Source of the DNA: Bacillota bacterium
GTDB taxonomy: Bacteria; Bacillota; Clostridia; Lachnospirales; Lachnospiraceae
Assembly: GCA_023450835.1 (NCBI GenBank)
Contig: JAEXGM010000020.1
Span: 1 to 40,682 of the forward strand
DNA: 40,682 bases
Direction: 5' to 3'
Shown here: positions 30,492 to 39,197 of the stretch, piece after piece
Position numbering within the stretch: position 1 is the stretch's first letter
How the letters are laid out: each line of letters opens with the position of its first letter
The notes under the pieces: generated by a model
Databases searched by the model: none
What the model was told of the DNA's origin: nothing
The model's input: the letters and a program-made list of their open reading frames with translations, nothing else
Made by a program: the position numbers and the translations under genes

Positions 30492-30520
30492 TGACATAAT
30501 TAAACACAAATGATAGCATT
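30492..30520 (+). promoter_or_regulatory. Promoter of the wall-anchored protein gene
   Basis: TTGACA (30492-30497), a 17-bp spacer and TAGCAT (30515-30520). Between it and the gene, GTTGAACGTTAAA and TTTAACGTAAAAC form an imperfect inverted repeat in the ~110-nt leader. Confidence 0.55.
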
Positions 30521-30631
30521 AAGTTGAACGTTAAATCTATGCGATATATACAATGTAGAACTGATAAACGCTTTTATGATAGGTTTAACGTAAAACTAAA
30601 CTAAATTTCATAAAACAGGAGGATGTATTTC

Positions 30632-31282
30632 ATGAAAAAGTTTTTGAAAAAAGGAACGGCAGCTATGATGGTAGCACTGGGGTTATTTATGGCAATGTCT
30701 TTTAAGGTATCCGCTGCCACCACAGAACTCTTGAAGGATGGAGAATTCCCTACCGGAGGATTTATCAATGCAGGAGAGGCTGTTGACGGAACAATTCAGG
30801 GACCTGGCAACTGGACTCAGTTAAACATGGGAGACGCTGAAGTAAGTGCACCTTATTTACATGTTATTGTTAAAGCTACTGGCGATACAGCAAAAGCTCA
30901 GATAGCAGTTTCTGATACATATACTTTCAATCTTTCTGATTTAGGGGTAGCCCTTACTGAAGACTACCAGGATGTTGTTTTACCCGTTAAAGATCAGGGC
31001 ATCACTACTATCGGCTGGGTTAATTTAATGGGTCTTGACGGCGGCTCCAGCGTTTATACTGTAAAAGAAGTTTTCTTATCTGATGATGCGGCTTCCACAC
31101 TGGCGGCTGCAGCCGATACAGCAACTGTTACTGATACAAAGGCAGCTGATACAGCAACTGACACAGCTGCAGCTACTCCTAAGACCGGTGAATCTACCAC
31201 AATTTTATATGTTTGCATAGCCGCACTGGTATGCTCAGGCGGTATCTTTGCAGCAACGAAGAAGGTTGCAAGAGCAAAATGA
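30632..31282 (+). CDS. Secreted protein with LPXTG-like sorting signal (TPKTG)
   Basis: This 216-aa exported protein has a Sec signal peptide (basic MKKFLKKG, hydrophobic core, probable cleavage after VSA). A globular part of about 120 residues is rich in beta strands and resembles carbohydrate-binding modules in style, though I cannot name the family. An Ala/Thr/Asp linker (DTATVTDTKAADTATDT) follows. The end is TPKTGE, a hydrophobic stretch and a basic KKVARAK, which is a sortase cell-wall sorting signal with Thr in place of the usual Leu. AGGAGG at 30617-30622 fixes ATG 30632; the ATG at 30623 overlaps that site. Abundance on the surface is possible, given strong promoter and RBS. Confidence 0.78.
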   Translation: MKKFLKKGTAAMMVALGLFMAMSFKVSAATTELLKDGEFPTGGFINAGEAVDGTIQGPGNWTQLNMGDAEVSAPYLHVIVKATGDTAKAQIAVSDTYTFNLSDLGVALTEDYQDVVLPVKDQGITTIGWVNLMGLDGGSSVYTVKEVFLSDDAASTLAAAADTATVTDTKAADTATDTAAATPKTGESTTILYVCIAALVCSGGIFAATKKVARAK

Positions 31283-31311
31283 ATTTTAAGAAGCAGCTGA
31301 TATAAATCACA

Positions 31312-31353
31312 GAGGTATCCAAAGAATAGAAAAAAGCTTTGGATACCTCTTTT
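31312..31353 (+). terminator. Terminator after the wall-anchored protein gene
   Basis: GAGGTATCCAAAG pairs perfectly with CTTTGGATACCTC across a 12-nt loop, followed by TTTT. Confidence 0.85.
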
Positions 31354-31510
31354 ATGTGTGAAAATGTTATTATTGACAACCCAATAAAATTGAGTACAAT
31401 TAAATGCATAAAGTAGATTTTGTGTATAAGACTTTTAATGAGTACTGAAATAACAATTTTACTATAGGATTGAAAAGAAAACGTAGGATTAGGGTAGAAA
31501 GGAGCAGCAT

Positions 31511-32398
31511 ATGAGACGCTTTGATTTTATGAGAACAGTAAAGAAATTTCAGGCAGATGAAATACTTGAATACTATGTTTATATAAAGATTGCCAAGTTT
31601 GTCAAAGACAAAAATGACAGGGAAATCTTACAGAGAATTGCAGGCGAAGAGCGGAAGCACTATGAAATATGGAAGCAGTATACCCAGTGTGATGTAAAAC
31701 CCAATATGTTTATCGTTTATTGGTATGTATTTTTAGCAAGGCTGTTAGGATACACCTTTATCATAAAGAAAATGGAGAATTCACTCATAGAATTCAAGGG
31801 AATATTCGGCGGTAAGATAGAGAAAGAGCTCACAGAGAAGATTCCTGATTTAAATATTATATTGCAGGATGAAACAGAGCATGAAAATGAGTTAATTGAC
31901 ATGATTGATGAAGAAAAACTGAAATATGCCGGTTCCATGGTTTTGGGCCTCAATGATGCGTTGGTGGAATTTACAGGAAGTTTAGCCGGATGGACCTTTG
32001 CCATGCAAAGCAATCGCCTGATATCCCTGGCAGGATTGATAACCGGTATCGCAGCTACTTTGTCCATGGCATCTTCGGAATACCTGTCCGTGAAACATGA
32101 TGATGGCAAGAATGCCATGAAATCTGCCTTATATACAGGCGCGGCCTACTTAGTTACGGTTGTAATTTTAATCCTTCCTTATTTGCTTTTGCCTGACAAG
32201 GAGTATGTAACAGCACTTCTTATCATGCTGGGAGCTGTTATTCTGATTATTGCCGCCTTTAATTACTATATTGCTGTTGCCAGATCCATTTCTTTCAGAG
32301 AAAAATTCTTAGAAATGAGTTTCATTAGTCTGTCAGTGGCTGCGGCCTCTTTCCTTATCGGACTTCTTGTCAAAAAATTTCTGGGTGTAGATGTCTAA
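31511..32398 (+). CDS. Ferritin-like/VIT1-CCC1 fusion membrane protein
   Basis: This 295-aa protein has an N-terminal rubrerythrin/ferritin-like helical domain (about 1-140), with metal-binding patterns EERKHYEIW and ETEHENEL. A VIT1/CCC1-type membrane part (about 143-295) has five helices, with the GLNDALVEFTGSLAGWTFA and ASSEYLSVKHD segments of that family. Homologous fusions (MbfA and relatives) export iron or manganese. It probably protects against excess Fe2+ or Mn2+. AAAGGAG is 6 nt before ATG 31511. It is monocistronic, between two terminators. Confidence 0.86.
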   Translation: MRRFDFMRTVKKFQADEILEYYVYIKIAKFVKDKNDREILQRIAGEERKHYEIWKQYTQCDVKPNMFIVYWYVFLARLLGYTFIIKKMENSLIEFKGIFGGKIEKELTEKIPDLNIILQDETEHENELIDMIDEEKLKYAGSMVLGLNDALVEFTGSLAGWTFAMQSNRLISLAGLITGIAATLSMASSEYLSVKHDDGKNAMKSALYTGAAYLVTVVILILPYLLLPDKEYVTALLIMLGAVILIIAAFNYYIAVARSISFREKFLEMSFISLSVAAASFLIGLLVKKFLGVDV

Positions 32399-32439
32399 AG
32401 AGTAAAGGAAACTTTAGCCTGAGCACATATTATATCTTC

Positions 32440-32516
32440 GAGGCTGTGTCAAAATGAAGTTCTGTGAAATGATCCATAATGCACAGAGTTTCATTTGGCT
32501 GCAGCCTCTTTTTATT
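32440..32516 (+). terminator. Terminator after the VIT1-type gene
   Basis: AGGCTG...AAATGAA.TTCTGTG pairs with CACAGA.TTTCATTT...CAGCCT, followed by CTTTTT. A long imperfect stem. Confidence 0.7.
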
Positions 32517-32657
32517 TGATTATTCGCATTTATCACCAATTGGATTCTTAATCTTTCGATAGACAAATAAAAACAAATATTCGCACTCCTGACAATACCT
32601 ATTTTCCGGCTTATGGAATATAATGATAAGTAATGAAATCAGGAGGTGTAACTACAT

Positions 32658-35048
32658 ATGAGGTATGGCTATTTTGACAATAAAAACAAGGAGTATGTCA
32701 TTGAAAAGCTTGACCTGCCCACATCGTGGACAAATTACTTAGGGGTAAAGGATTTGTGCGCGGTCGTAAATCATACAGCTGGGGGGTACATGTTCTATAA
32801 GACACCGGAATACCACAGAATAACACGTTTTCGTGCAAATAGTGTTCCCATGGACAGACCGGGACATTATGTGTATTTAAGAGATGACAAGACCGGTGAT
32901 TATTTCAGTATTTCCTGGCAGCCGGTAGGTAAACCGTTAACGCAAGCGCTCTATACCTGCCGTCATGGATTATCTTATACCAAATATCAGTGTGAATATC
33001 AGGGGATAAAAGCAGAGCAGAAGCTGTTCATTCCTTTGGAGGACAGCGTGGAGATTTGGGATGTAACCATTGAGAATACAACAGGAGAAGAGAAGGAGAT
33101 CAGTGCTTTTTCCTATCTTGAATTCTCCTATCATCATATTGATATGGATAATCGCAATTACCAGATGAGTAATTATGCAGCCGGCTCTTCTTATGAAGAT
33201 GGCATTATTGAGCATGATTTATTCTACGAGGAGTTTGGTTATCAGTATTTTACCGCTAATTTTGAACCCGACGGATTTGATTGTTTAAGGGATAAATTTA
33301 TTGGCCCATACCGCACGGAAACCAATCCGATTGCAGTAGAGAGGGGTTATTGTGAGGGAAGCTTTGAAAAAGGCGGCAACCACTGCGGAACACTTCATAA
33401 GAAACTAAAATTAATGCCCGGCGAGAAAACAAGGCTAATCTACCTTTTAGGTGAAGGCAGCAGAGAAGCCGGCCGTGTTATGAGAGAGAAATATTCTGAT
33501 TTAGCTGCAGTTGATAGAGAATTTGAGGATTTAGCAAAGTATTGGGAAACTAAGAGAGAGAAACTTCAGATTAAGACTCCCAATGAAGGAATGAATACCC
33601 TTATCAATATATGGACTCTGTATCAGGCTGAAATAAATGTTATGTTTTCACGTTTTGCCTCTTTTATCGAAGTAGGAGGAAGAACAGGGCTCGGTTACCG
33701 CGATACCGCACAGGATGCTATGACAGTACCTCATTCCAACCCGGCAAAATGCAGGCAGCGATTGGTGGAGCTGCTCCGGGGTCTGGTATCCAGCGGCTAT
33801 GGGCTGCACTTATTCCAGCCGGAATGGTTTGACCCGGATAATTCTGCAAAACCTTTTAAATCTCCGACAGTTGTTCCAACTCCCAATAAGAATGATATGA
33901 TTCATGGACTTAAGGATGCCTGCTCCGATGATGCTTTGTGGCTTGTAAGCTCCATTGTTGAGTTTGTAAAGGAAACAGGTGAATATGAGTTCCTGGATGA
34001 AATAATTACATATGCGGACGGTGGAGAAGGCAGTGTTTACGAACACATGAAAAAGATTCTTGATTTCTCCCATGAACAGATTGGTGCTTCTGGTATCTGC
34101 AAAGGTCTTAGAGCTGACTGGAATGACTGCTTAAATCTGGGCGGCGGCGAGAGTGCTATGGTGTCCTTTCTGCATTACTGGGCTTTGGGAAATTTCCTGG
34201 AAGCTGCGGCTTATCTGGAAAGAGCAGAGGATATTGAAAAATATACGGATATGAGAGCACAGGTAAAGAAAGCCTGCGATGAAGTCCTTTGGGATAAGGA
34301 ATGGTATATCAGAGGAATAACAAAGAACGGCAAAAAGATTGGTACCAGCGAAGACAAGGAAGGTAAGATTCATCTGGAATCCAATGCATGGGCAGTGCTT
34401 TCCGGTGCGGCGGACGAAGAAAAGGGAAAGCTGGCTATGGACTCCATCGATAAATACCTCTGTACACCTTACGGTATTATGCTAAATGGACCTTCTTATA
34501 CGGTACCCGATGAGGATATTGGCTTTGTTACCAGAGTTTATCCGGGATTAAAGGAAAACGGTGCTATCTTTAGTCACCCCAATCCCTGGGCATGGGCTGC
34601 CGAGTGTAAGCTTGGAAGAGGAGACCGTGCGATGAAGTTCTATGATACATTGTCGCCTTATAACCAGAATGATATGATTGAAACCAGAGAGGCCGAGCCT
34701 TACTCCTATTGCCAGTTTATCGTAGGCAGGGACCACACTGCATTTGGCCGAGCAAGACATCCGTTTATGACAGGAACCGGCGGGTGGGCATATTTTTCTG
34801 CTACCAGATATATGCTTGGAATCAGACCGGACTTTGAGTCTCTGACTGTTGATCCTTGTATTCCGGCGGACTGGAAGGAATTTGAGGTTCAAAGAGAGTG
34901 GAGAGGTGCGGTTTACAATATTACAGTGAAGAATCCTGACGGTGTAATGAAAGGCGTAAAAGAAATCCTGTTAAATGGTGAAAAGGTTGATAATATACCG
35001 GTGCAGGAAAGAGGAAGCGAGACCCAGATTACAGTAATCATGGGCTAG
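32658..35048 (+). CDS. chbP: N,N'-diacetylchitobiose phosphorylase (GH94)
   Basis: This cytoplasmic enzyme phosphorolyses (GlcNAc)2 to GlcNAc-1-phosphate and GlcNAc. The 796-aa length equals that of Vibrio ChBP (about 800). Domain order is the GH94 one: N-terminal beta-sandwich, linker helices, (alpha/alpha)6 barrel, C-terminal jelly roll. The catalytic acid is D490 in RADWNDCLNLGGGES. Stretches such as ASFIEVGGRTGLGYRDTAQD, KSPTVVPTP and LESNAWAVLSG match, as I remember them, Vibrio chitobiose phosphorylase better than cellobiose phosphorylase, so that substrate is preferred. Cellobiose or cellodextrin remains the alternative. AGGAGGTG precedes the start, and TATAAT stands at 32619. The mutase gene follows at 22 bp. 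Confidence 0.85.
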   Translation: MRYGYFDNKNKEYVIEKLDLPTSWTNYLGVKDLCAVVNHTAGGYMFYKTPEYHRITRFRANSVPMDRPGHYVYLRDDKTGDYFSISWQPVGKPLTQALYTCRHGLSYTKYQCEYQGIKAEQKLFIPLEDSVEIWDVTIENTTGEEKEISAFSYLEFSYHHIDMDNRNYQMSNYAAGSSYEDGIIEHDLFYEEFGYQYFTANFEPDGFDCLRDKFIGPYRTETNPIAVERGYCEGSFEKGGNHCGTLHKKLKLMPGEKTRLIYLLGEGSREAGRVMREKYSDLAAVDREFEDLAKYWETKREKLQIKTPNEGMNTLINIWTLYQAEINVMFSRFASFIEVGGRTGLGYRDTAQDAMTVPHSNPAKCRQRLVELLRGLVSSGYGLHLFQPEWFDPDNSAKPFKSPTVVPTPNKNDMIHGLKDACSDDALWLVSSIVEFVKETGEYEFLDEIITYADGGEGSVYEHMKKILDFSHEQIGASGICKGLRADWNDCLNLGGGESAMVSFLHYWALGNFLEAAAYLERAEDIEKYTDMRAQVKKACDEVLWDKEWYIRGITKNGKKIGTSEDKEGKIHLESNAWAVLSGAADEEKGKLAMDSIDKYLCTPYGIMLNGPSYTVPDEDIGFVTRVYPGLKENGAIFSHPNPWAWAAECKLGRGDRAMKFYDTLSPYNQNDMIETREAEPYSYCQFIVGRDHTAFGRARHPFMTGTGGWAYFSATRYMLGIRPDFESLTVDPCIPADWKEFEVQREWRGAVYNITVKNPDGVMKGVKEILLNGEKVDNIPVQERGSETQITVIMG

Positions 35049-35070
35049 GTATACAGGGAGGAGAAAGACT

Positions 35071-36486
35071 ATGATAAAGTTTGGTACAGGTGGATGGAGA
35101 GCCGTAATCGGAGAGGATTTCACCAAAGCAAACATACAGGTACTGGCAAAAGCCATGGTTGCAAAGATGAAGGCAGAGGATGTAAGCGGAGACGGTATTG
35201 TAATCGGCTATGACAGAAGATTTCTTTCCAAAGAAGCGATGAGATGGGCAGCAGAAGTTTTTGCGGGAGAAGGCATAAAAGCATTCCTTATTAATCGGTC
35301 GTCACCGACACCTTTGATTATGTATTACTGCATGGTACACGGCTTTCATTACGGCATGATGATTACAGCCAGCCATAATCCTGCTATTTACAATGGAATC
35401 AAGGTATTTACCTATGGCGGACGTGATGCAGATGAACTGCAGACTGCAGATATAGAGAAATACATCGACAAAGTAGCAGAAGAAAGCATTTGCCCCATGG
35501 AATACGAAGCGGCTCTTAAAGCTGGCTTAATCATGGAAATCAATCCTTTAAATGAATATCTGGATAATATTATTAATACAGTGGATATGCAGGCAATACG
35601 TAACAGGGGCTTAAAAGTAGTGCTGGATCCCATGTATGGTGTAAGTGAAACCTCTTTAAAGACGATTCTCCTGACCGCCAGATGTGATGTTAGTACCATT
35701 CATGAGAGGCATGATACTCTTTTTGGAGGTAAACTTCCTTCCCCTTCTGCTCAGACTTTAAGAAGCCTTCAGAATAACGTTTTGGATAGATACGCAGATA
35801 TCGGAATTGCAACCGACGGAGATGCCGACCGAATCGGTATCATAGACGATACGGGTAAATTCCTCCATCCAAATGATATCCTGGTACTGCTTTATTATTA
35901 CCTCTTAAAGTATAAAGGGTGGAGAGGACCTGCTGTCAGGAATCTTGCCACTACCCATATGCTTGACCGTGTGGCAGAAAACTTTGGTGAGAAATGCTAT
36001 GAAGTTCCGGTTGGATTTAAATACATATCTGCTAAGATGAATGAAACCGATGCAATCATCGGAGGAGAGTCCTCCGGAGGTCTGACGGTAAAGGGGCATA
36101 TTAACGGCAAAGATGGTATCTATGCCGCAGCTCTCTTGGTAGAAATGATCTGTGTTACCGGTAAGAAGTTATCGGAAATCGCAAAAGAAATTGAAAACGA
36201 ATACGGTACTATTTATCTGGAAGAAAAGGATTACAAATTCAGCCAGGAGAAGAAGGAGGATATCTATCATACTCTTATGATAGAACGACAGCTTCCTCAC
36301 TTACCTTTCGATGTTGAGAAAGTGTCCTATCTTGACGGCTGTAAGGTATACTTTGCCAACGGAGGATGGATTATTATCAGATTCTCCGGAACAGAACCGC
36401 TGCTTCGAATATTCTGCGAGATGCCAAAGTCTGGCCAGGCAAGACTGGTATGCGAAGTGGTAGAGGATTTCCTTCAATTACAGTAA
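35071..36486 (+). CDS. Alpha-D-phosphohexomutase, probably acting on GlcNAc-1-P
   Basis: This 471-aa enzyme of the phosphoglucomutase/phosphomannomutase superfamily has the phosphoserine S101 in TASHNP, the metal loop DGDADRIG (249-256), the sugar loop GGESSGG (331-337) and the phosphate loop RFSGTEP near 445. It is 22 bp behind the chitobiose phosphorylase gene, in one operon closed by a perfect terminator. That context suggests conversion of GlcNAc-1-P to GlcNAc-6-P, feeding NagA/NagB. Glucose-1-P would be the substrate if the first enzyme acts on cellobiose. GGAGGAG lies before the ATG. Confidence 0.85.
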   Translation: MIKFGTGGWRAVIGEDFTKANIQVLAKAMVAKMKAEDVSGDGIVIGYDRRFLSKEAMRWAAEVFAGEGIKAFLINRSSPTPLIMYYCMVHGFHYGMMITASHNPAIYNGIKVFTYGGRDADELQTADIEKYIDKVAEESICPMEYEAALKAGLIMEINPLNEYLDNIINTVDMQAIRNRGLKVVLDPMYGVSETSLKTILLTARCDVSTIHERHDTLFGGKLPSPSAQTLRSLQNNVLDRYADIGIATDGDADRIGIIDDTGKFLHPNDILVLLYYYLLKYKGWRGPAVRNLATTHMLDRVAENFGEKCYEVPVGFKYISAKMNETDAIIGGESSGGLTVKGHINGKDGIYAAALLVEMICVTGKKLSEIAKEIENEYGTIYLEEKDYKFSQEKKEDIYHTLMIERQLPHLPFDVEKVSYLDGCKVYFANGGWIIIRFSGTEPLLRIFCEMPKSGQARLVCEVVEDFLQLQ

Positions 36487-36517
36487 ATACTAGATGTTTA
36501 ATATGGTTTTCTTCAAT

Positions 36518-36557
36518 AATGAGATGAAATTCTTTGAATTTCATCTCATTTTAATTT
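36518..36557 (+). terminator. Perfect terminator of the chbP operon
   Basis: AATGAGATGAAATTC-TTT-GAATTTCATCTCATT followed by TT-AA-TTTT. The 15-bp stem is perfect. Confidence 0.85.
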
Positions 36558-36683
36558 TCTCAAAATGAGTTTAAAAGAAATAATTAAAAATGGACCACAC
36601 CGGATAATCATGCTAAAATAAATGCAATCAATTGACTATTACAACAGTTATTAAGAAAATGTTTAGTATTTAGGAGATAATCT

Positions 36684-37247
36684 GTGAATAAAAGAACATT
36701 ATTAATACTTATCGCATTATTTGTGAGTATAGTTTTTATTACTATTTATGAATACAGAAAAGTAGAAGAATTAGATATTGGTTTTATCAACGAAGAAAAT
36801 TTTTCAATATATAAGGAATTTGTGCATGGTGTCAATAGTAACATTAATTATGATACGAAAACGACGATTAAAAATACTAAAATACCACCGAATTTGAAAG
36901 GATTGTATAAAACAGCGAAAGAAATAAAAACGATATATGATAAAGAACAAATAAGCAGCATACCTAATATGTATATTGGGAATAAAGGCATTTGTATTAT
37001 AAAAGCGGATAAAAAACTCAAACAAGGTAACATGGTTAAAATCAGTTATTTGACTGACTCACGTAATCCTATAAAGGTAGGATACATATACAAAAATAAA
37101 GCATATATATGTGCTGCTGAAAGTAGAGAAAATAATTATTATGAGATTAATATACCTGTTCCTGTCGATGGTAAATTTAATTTGATTTTATACAATGAGA
37201 TGGATTTCTCTACGTGTATAATTAATGGTAGCATAGTAATTAATTGA
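36684..37247 (+). CDS. AT-rich orphan membrane-anchored protein
   Basis: This 187-aa protein is not recognised. One N-terminal membrane helix (about 5-22) is followed by an extracellular part with a basic middle (KKLKQGNMVKISYLTDSR) and a beta-rich end that looks Ig-like. It uses many more AT-ending codons (ATA, AAA, TAT) than its neighbours, a sign of recent acquisition. The start is GTG 36684 behind TAGGAGATAA. It stands alone between two terminators. Confidence 0.6.
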   Translation: MNKRTLLILIALFVSIVFITIYEYRKVEELDIGFINEENFSIYKEFVHGVNSNINYDTKTTIKNTKIPPNLKGLYKTAKEIKTIYDKEQISSIPNMYIGNKGICIIKADKKLKQGNMVKISYLTDSRNPIKVGYIYKNKAYICAAESRENNYYEINIPVPVDGKFNLILYNEMDFSTCIINGSIVIN

Positions 37248-37302
37248 AAAAGGTATTTACTTTATTAATTCCTATGTTTACCAGATATTTTGATAAATAA
37301 GA

Positions 37303-37380
37303 GAAGGACCGTCCTGAAAAAGTATCATGGTGTCATTTAAAGGCAACATTAAAATTCGTTTTTAGGACAGCCCTTTTAGG
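37303..37380. terminator. Bidirectional terminator
   Basis: AAGGACCGTCCTGAAAAA pairs, with a few mismatches, with TTTTTAGGACAGCCCTTTT across a ~37-nt loop. It separates the AT-rich orphan from the convergent YdcZ pair. Confidence 0.6.
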
Positions 37381-37416
37381 TAGTCTGAATTTATAGACAA
37401 GTTGTTCCTCATAGTA

Positions 37417-37875
37417 TCAGTCTTCTTTGACTGTTTTCACATTCTTCTTATCCAGCAGCAGATTGTAAGTAAAACCGGCGACTACAAAGAGACTTCCTAC
37501 AAGTTTAAAGGGTGAAAAATCCTTTGAGACCAGCCAATCAATCAGAATACCAACAGCCAACTGGCCTAAGAATACCAAAAGGGTAAGATAAAAGGCCGGA
37601 ACCCGAGGTGTTGTATAATTAGAAATCATTATAATGGCAACGCCAAGTACCCCTCCGAAATATGCCCATAAGGGAATCGAAGCAGAAGGAGCGGTAAATG
37701 AAAAACCTCTGTTTAATAGAAGCAGGAAGAGGATTGAGAAGAATATCCCGACAACATAGTTAATAACGGTAGCCTGGACGGTTCCTATTTTTTCTGCGAG
37801 CTTTGCATTGAGAATCCTGCCCAGCACTACAGTAATACCTGCTATAATTGATACAATGGAATAAAGAAACAGCAT
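37417..37875 (-). CDS. YdcZ-type (DUF606) transporter, second subunit of a pair
   Basis: This 152-aa hydrophobic protein of the DUF606/YdcZ family has about five helices (LFLYSIVSIIAGITVVLGRILNAKLAEKIG, VINYVVGIFFSILFLLLL, YFGGVLGVAIIMISNYT and others). ATG 37875 (MLFLYSIV) has GAGAGGAG upstream; the frame extends to 37947 through the upstream gene without a ribosome site. It follows its paralogue with a 22-bp gap, and the two probably form a heterodimer. Substrate is unknown. Confidence 0.78.
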   Translation of the reverse strand: MLFLYSIVSIIAGITVVLGRILNAKLAEKIGTVQATVINYVVGIFFSILFLLLLNRGFSFTAPSASIPLWAYFGGVLGVAIIMISNYTTPRVPAFYLTLLVFLGQLAVGILIDWLVSKDFSPFKLVGSLFVVAGFTYNLLLDKKNVKTVKED

Positions 37876-37897
37876 CTTGTTCTCCTCTCTGATAAAA

Positions 37898-38320
37898 TTA
37901 TTGAAATGCCATAATGCAGATACCGATACCGATAATCCCAAGACCAATCAGCTTCTTGGGATTAACTTTTATTGTTTTCATTCCAAGAAGGCCGAAATGA
38001 TCTGTCAACAGGGAAAAGATTGTCTGCCCAAGAAGTCCCAGTGCCAGAGATAAGGAAACGCCAAGCTTAAGGTAAGCTATGTTGGTTAGCATTACGGTTC
38101 CGATTCCGATAAAGCCGGCGCTGTATAAATAAATCGGGAGACCTTTTGGCAGCTTCATTCTGGAACGCATTATCAGCATAATTAGCAGAATAGCAATTAA
38201 TCCAGCCAGGTGAATGAGTACAGTGGACAAAAGATTCCCATAACCGTCCGACAGACTGCCATTAAAGAAAATCATAACGGAAGTAATAGCCCCTACAATC
38301 AGTGATATAATATAATTCAT
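37898..38320 (-). CDS. YdcZ-type (DUF606) transporter, first subunit of a pair
   Basis: A 140-aa membrane protein of the same family, with the early YIISLIVGAITSVMIFFNGSLSDGYGNLLSTVLIHLAG and the GLLGQTIFSLLTDHFGLLGM segment typical of YdcZ. AAGGAGGATG precedes the start. It is divergent from a Crp/Fnr regulator gene, with a 20-bp palindrome between. Confidence 0.8.
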   Translation of the reverse strand: MNYIISLIVGAITSVMIFFNGSLSDGYGNLLSTVLIHLAGLIAILLIMLIMRSRMKLPKGLPIYLYSAGFIGIGTVMLTNIAYLKLGVSLSLALGLLGQTIFSLLTDHFGLLGMKTIKVNPKKLIGLGIIGIGICIMAFQ

Positions 38321-38369
38321 ACATCCTCCTTAAATATCTTTACAAATTGTAATTGAAATATCTTTGCTT

Positions 38370-38375
38370 ACTATA
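38370..38375 (-). promoter_or_regulatory. -10 box of the YdcZ pair
   Basis: TATAGT on the minus strand, with no good -35 box. Transcription would start near 38363, which places the 20-bp palindrome centre at about -42, the classic position for a Crp/Fnr-type activator. Confidence 0.4.
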
Positions 38376-38395
38376 ACATAAACAAGTTGCAAGGC

Positions 38396-38415
38396 ATTAT
38401 GACATATGTCATAAT
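38396..38415. promoter_or_regulatory. Crp/Fnr-type operator between divergent genes
   Basis: ATTATGACATATGTCATAAT is a perfect 20-bp inverted repeat. Spacing and half-site (TATGACA/TGTCATA) suit a Crp/Fnr dimer. It lies between the regulator gene and the transporter pair. Confidence 0.65.
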
Positions 38416-38483
38416 GGATAAAATATAGTTGAACTGCTATTTGTTTTGGTAATAAATAAGAATTTGATATTCAGGAGGCAGAT

Positions 38484-39197
38484 ATGCTTAAGGTAAATGA
38501 TAAAGAAAAACTAATGGAATATGTCAGACGTTACAAGATGAATAATATATTCACAGAAGATATGACGCCGTATATGGAATTACTTATTTTTAAGAAGAAT
38601 GAATTTATGGTAAAAGAAGGAGAGGAGATACCGTATCTGTTATTTTTAACAGAAGGGAAAGCAAAGGTATTTACCTCCTTAAGCAACGGAAAATCTCTTC
38701 TCCTGTGTTTCTATCAGGGATTTAAGGTACTGGGGGATCTGGAAGCGGTGGATTCTGTAAAAGCGGTGACAAATGTGCAGGCAATAGCTGATACCAGCTG
38801 TATTGGAATATCCTATCGCAATGTAAGAATGTTCCTGTTAGAAGATGCCAAGTTCCTGCGTTATGTCTGCTCTTCCCTGGGAGGAAAGTTGAACCGCTGT
38901 TCAAAAAACAGTTCGATTAATCTGCTGTATCCTTTGGAGAACCGACTGGCAAGCTATATCTATACGGCAGGGGAGAGAGTCAGCACAAAGCGGGAAGACA
39001 ATCAGACTATGAATACAGTCATCTGTTTTGATGAGAATCTGACAGAGATTGCAGAACTTCTTGGAACAAGCTACAGACATCTTCTCAGAACTCTTTCAGA
39101 ATTCTGCGATAGAAGGATATTAAAAAAAGAAGGCAGCTCCTACCTCGTCACAGAAGAAAAGACTTTAAAGGAGCTGTCCGCTGATTTATATAAGTGA
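38484..39197 (+). CDS. Crp/Fnr-family transcriptional regulator (YeiL-like)
   Basis: This 237-aa protein has an N-terminal cyclic-nucleotide-binding-type beta barrel (about 20-135, with GEEIPYLLFLTEGKAKVF and ILGDLEA-like GDLEAVD) and a C-terminal helix-turn-helix (LTEIAELLGTSYRHLLRTLSEFCDRRILKKEG). It lacks the N-terminal cysteine cluster of Fnr, so it is not an obvious oxygen sensor. It resembles YeiL-type regulators. It probably controls the divergent YdcZ pair through the 38396-38415 palindrome. CAGGAGGC precedes the ATG. Its last 12 bp overlap the convergent sirtuin gene. Confidence 0.83.
   Translation: MLKVNDKEKLMEYVRRYKMNNIFTEDMTPYMELLIFKKNEFMVKEGEEIPYLLFLTEGKAKVFTSLSNGKSLLLCFYQGFKVLGDLEAVDSVKAVTNVQAIADTSCIGISYRNVRMFLLEDAKFLRYVCSSLGGKLNRCSKNSSINLLYPLENRLASYIYTAGERVSTKREDNQTMNTVICFDENLTEIAELLGTSYRHLLRTLSEFCDRRILKKEGSSYLVTEEKTLKELSADLYK

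Noticed and set aside
32658..35048. Cellobiose phosphorylase
   Set aside because: Same family, but the conserved stretches and the mutase partner fit the chitobiose enzyme better; kept only as an alternative.
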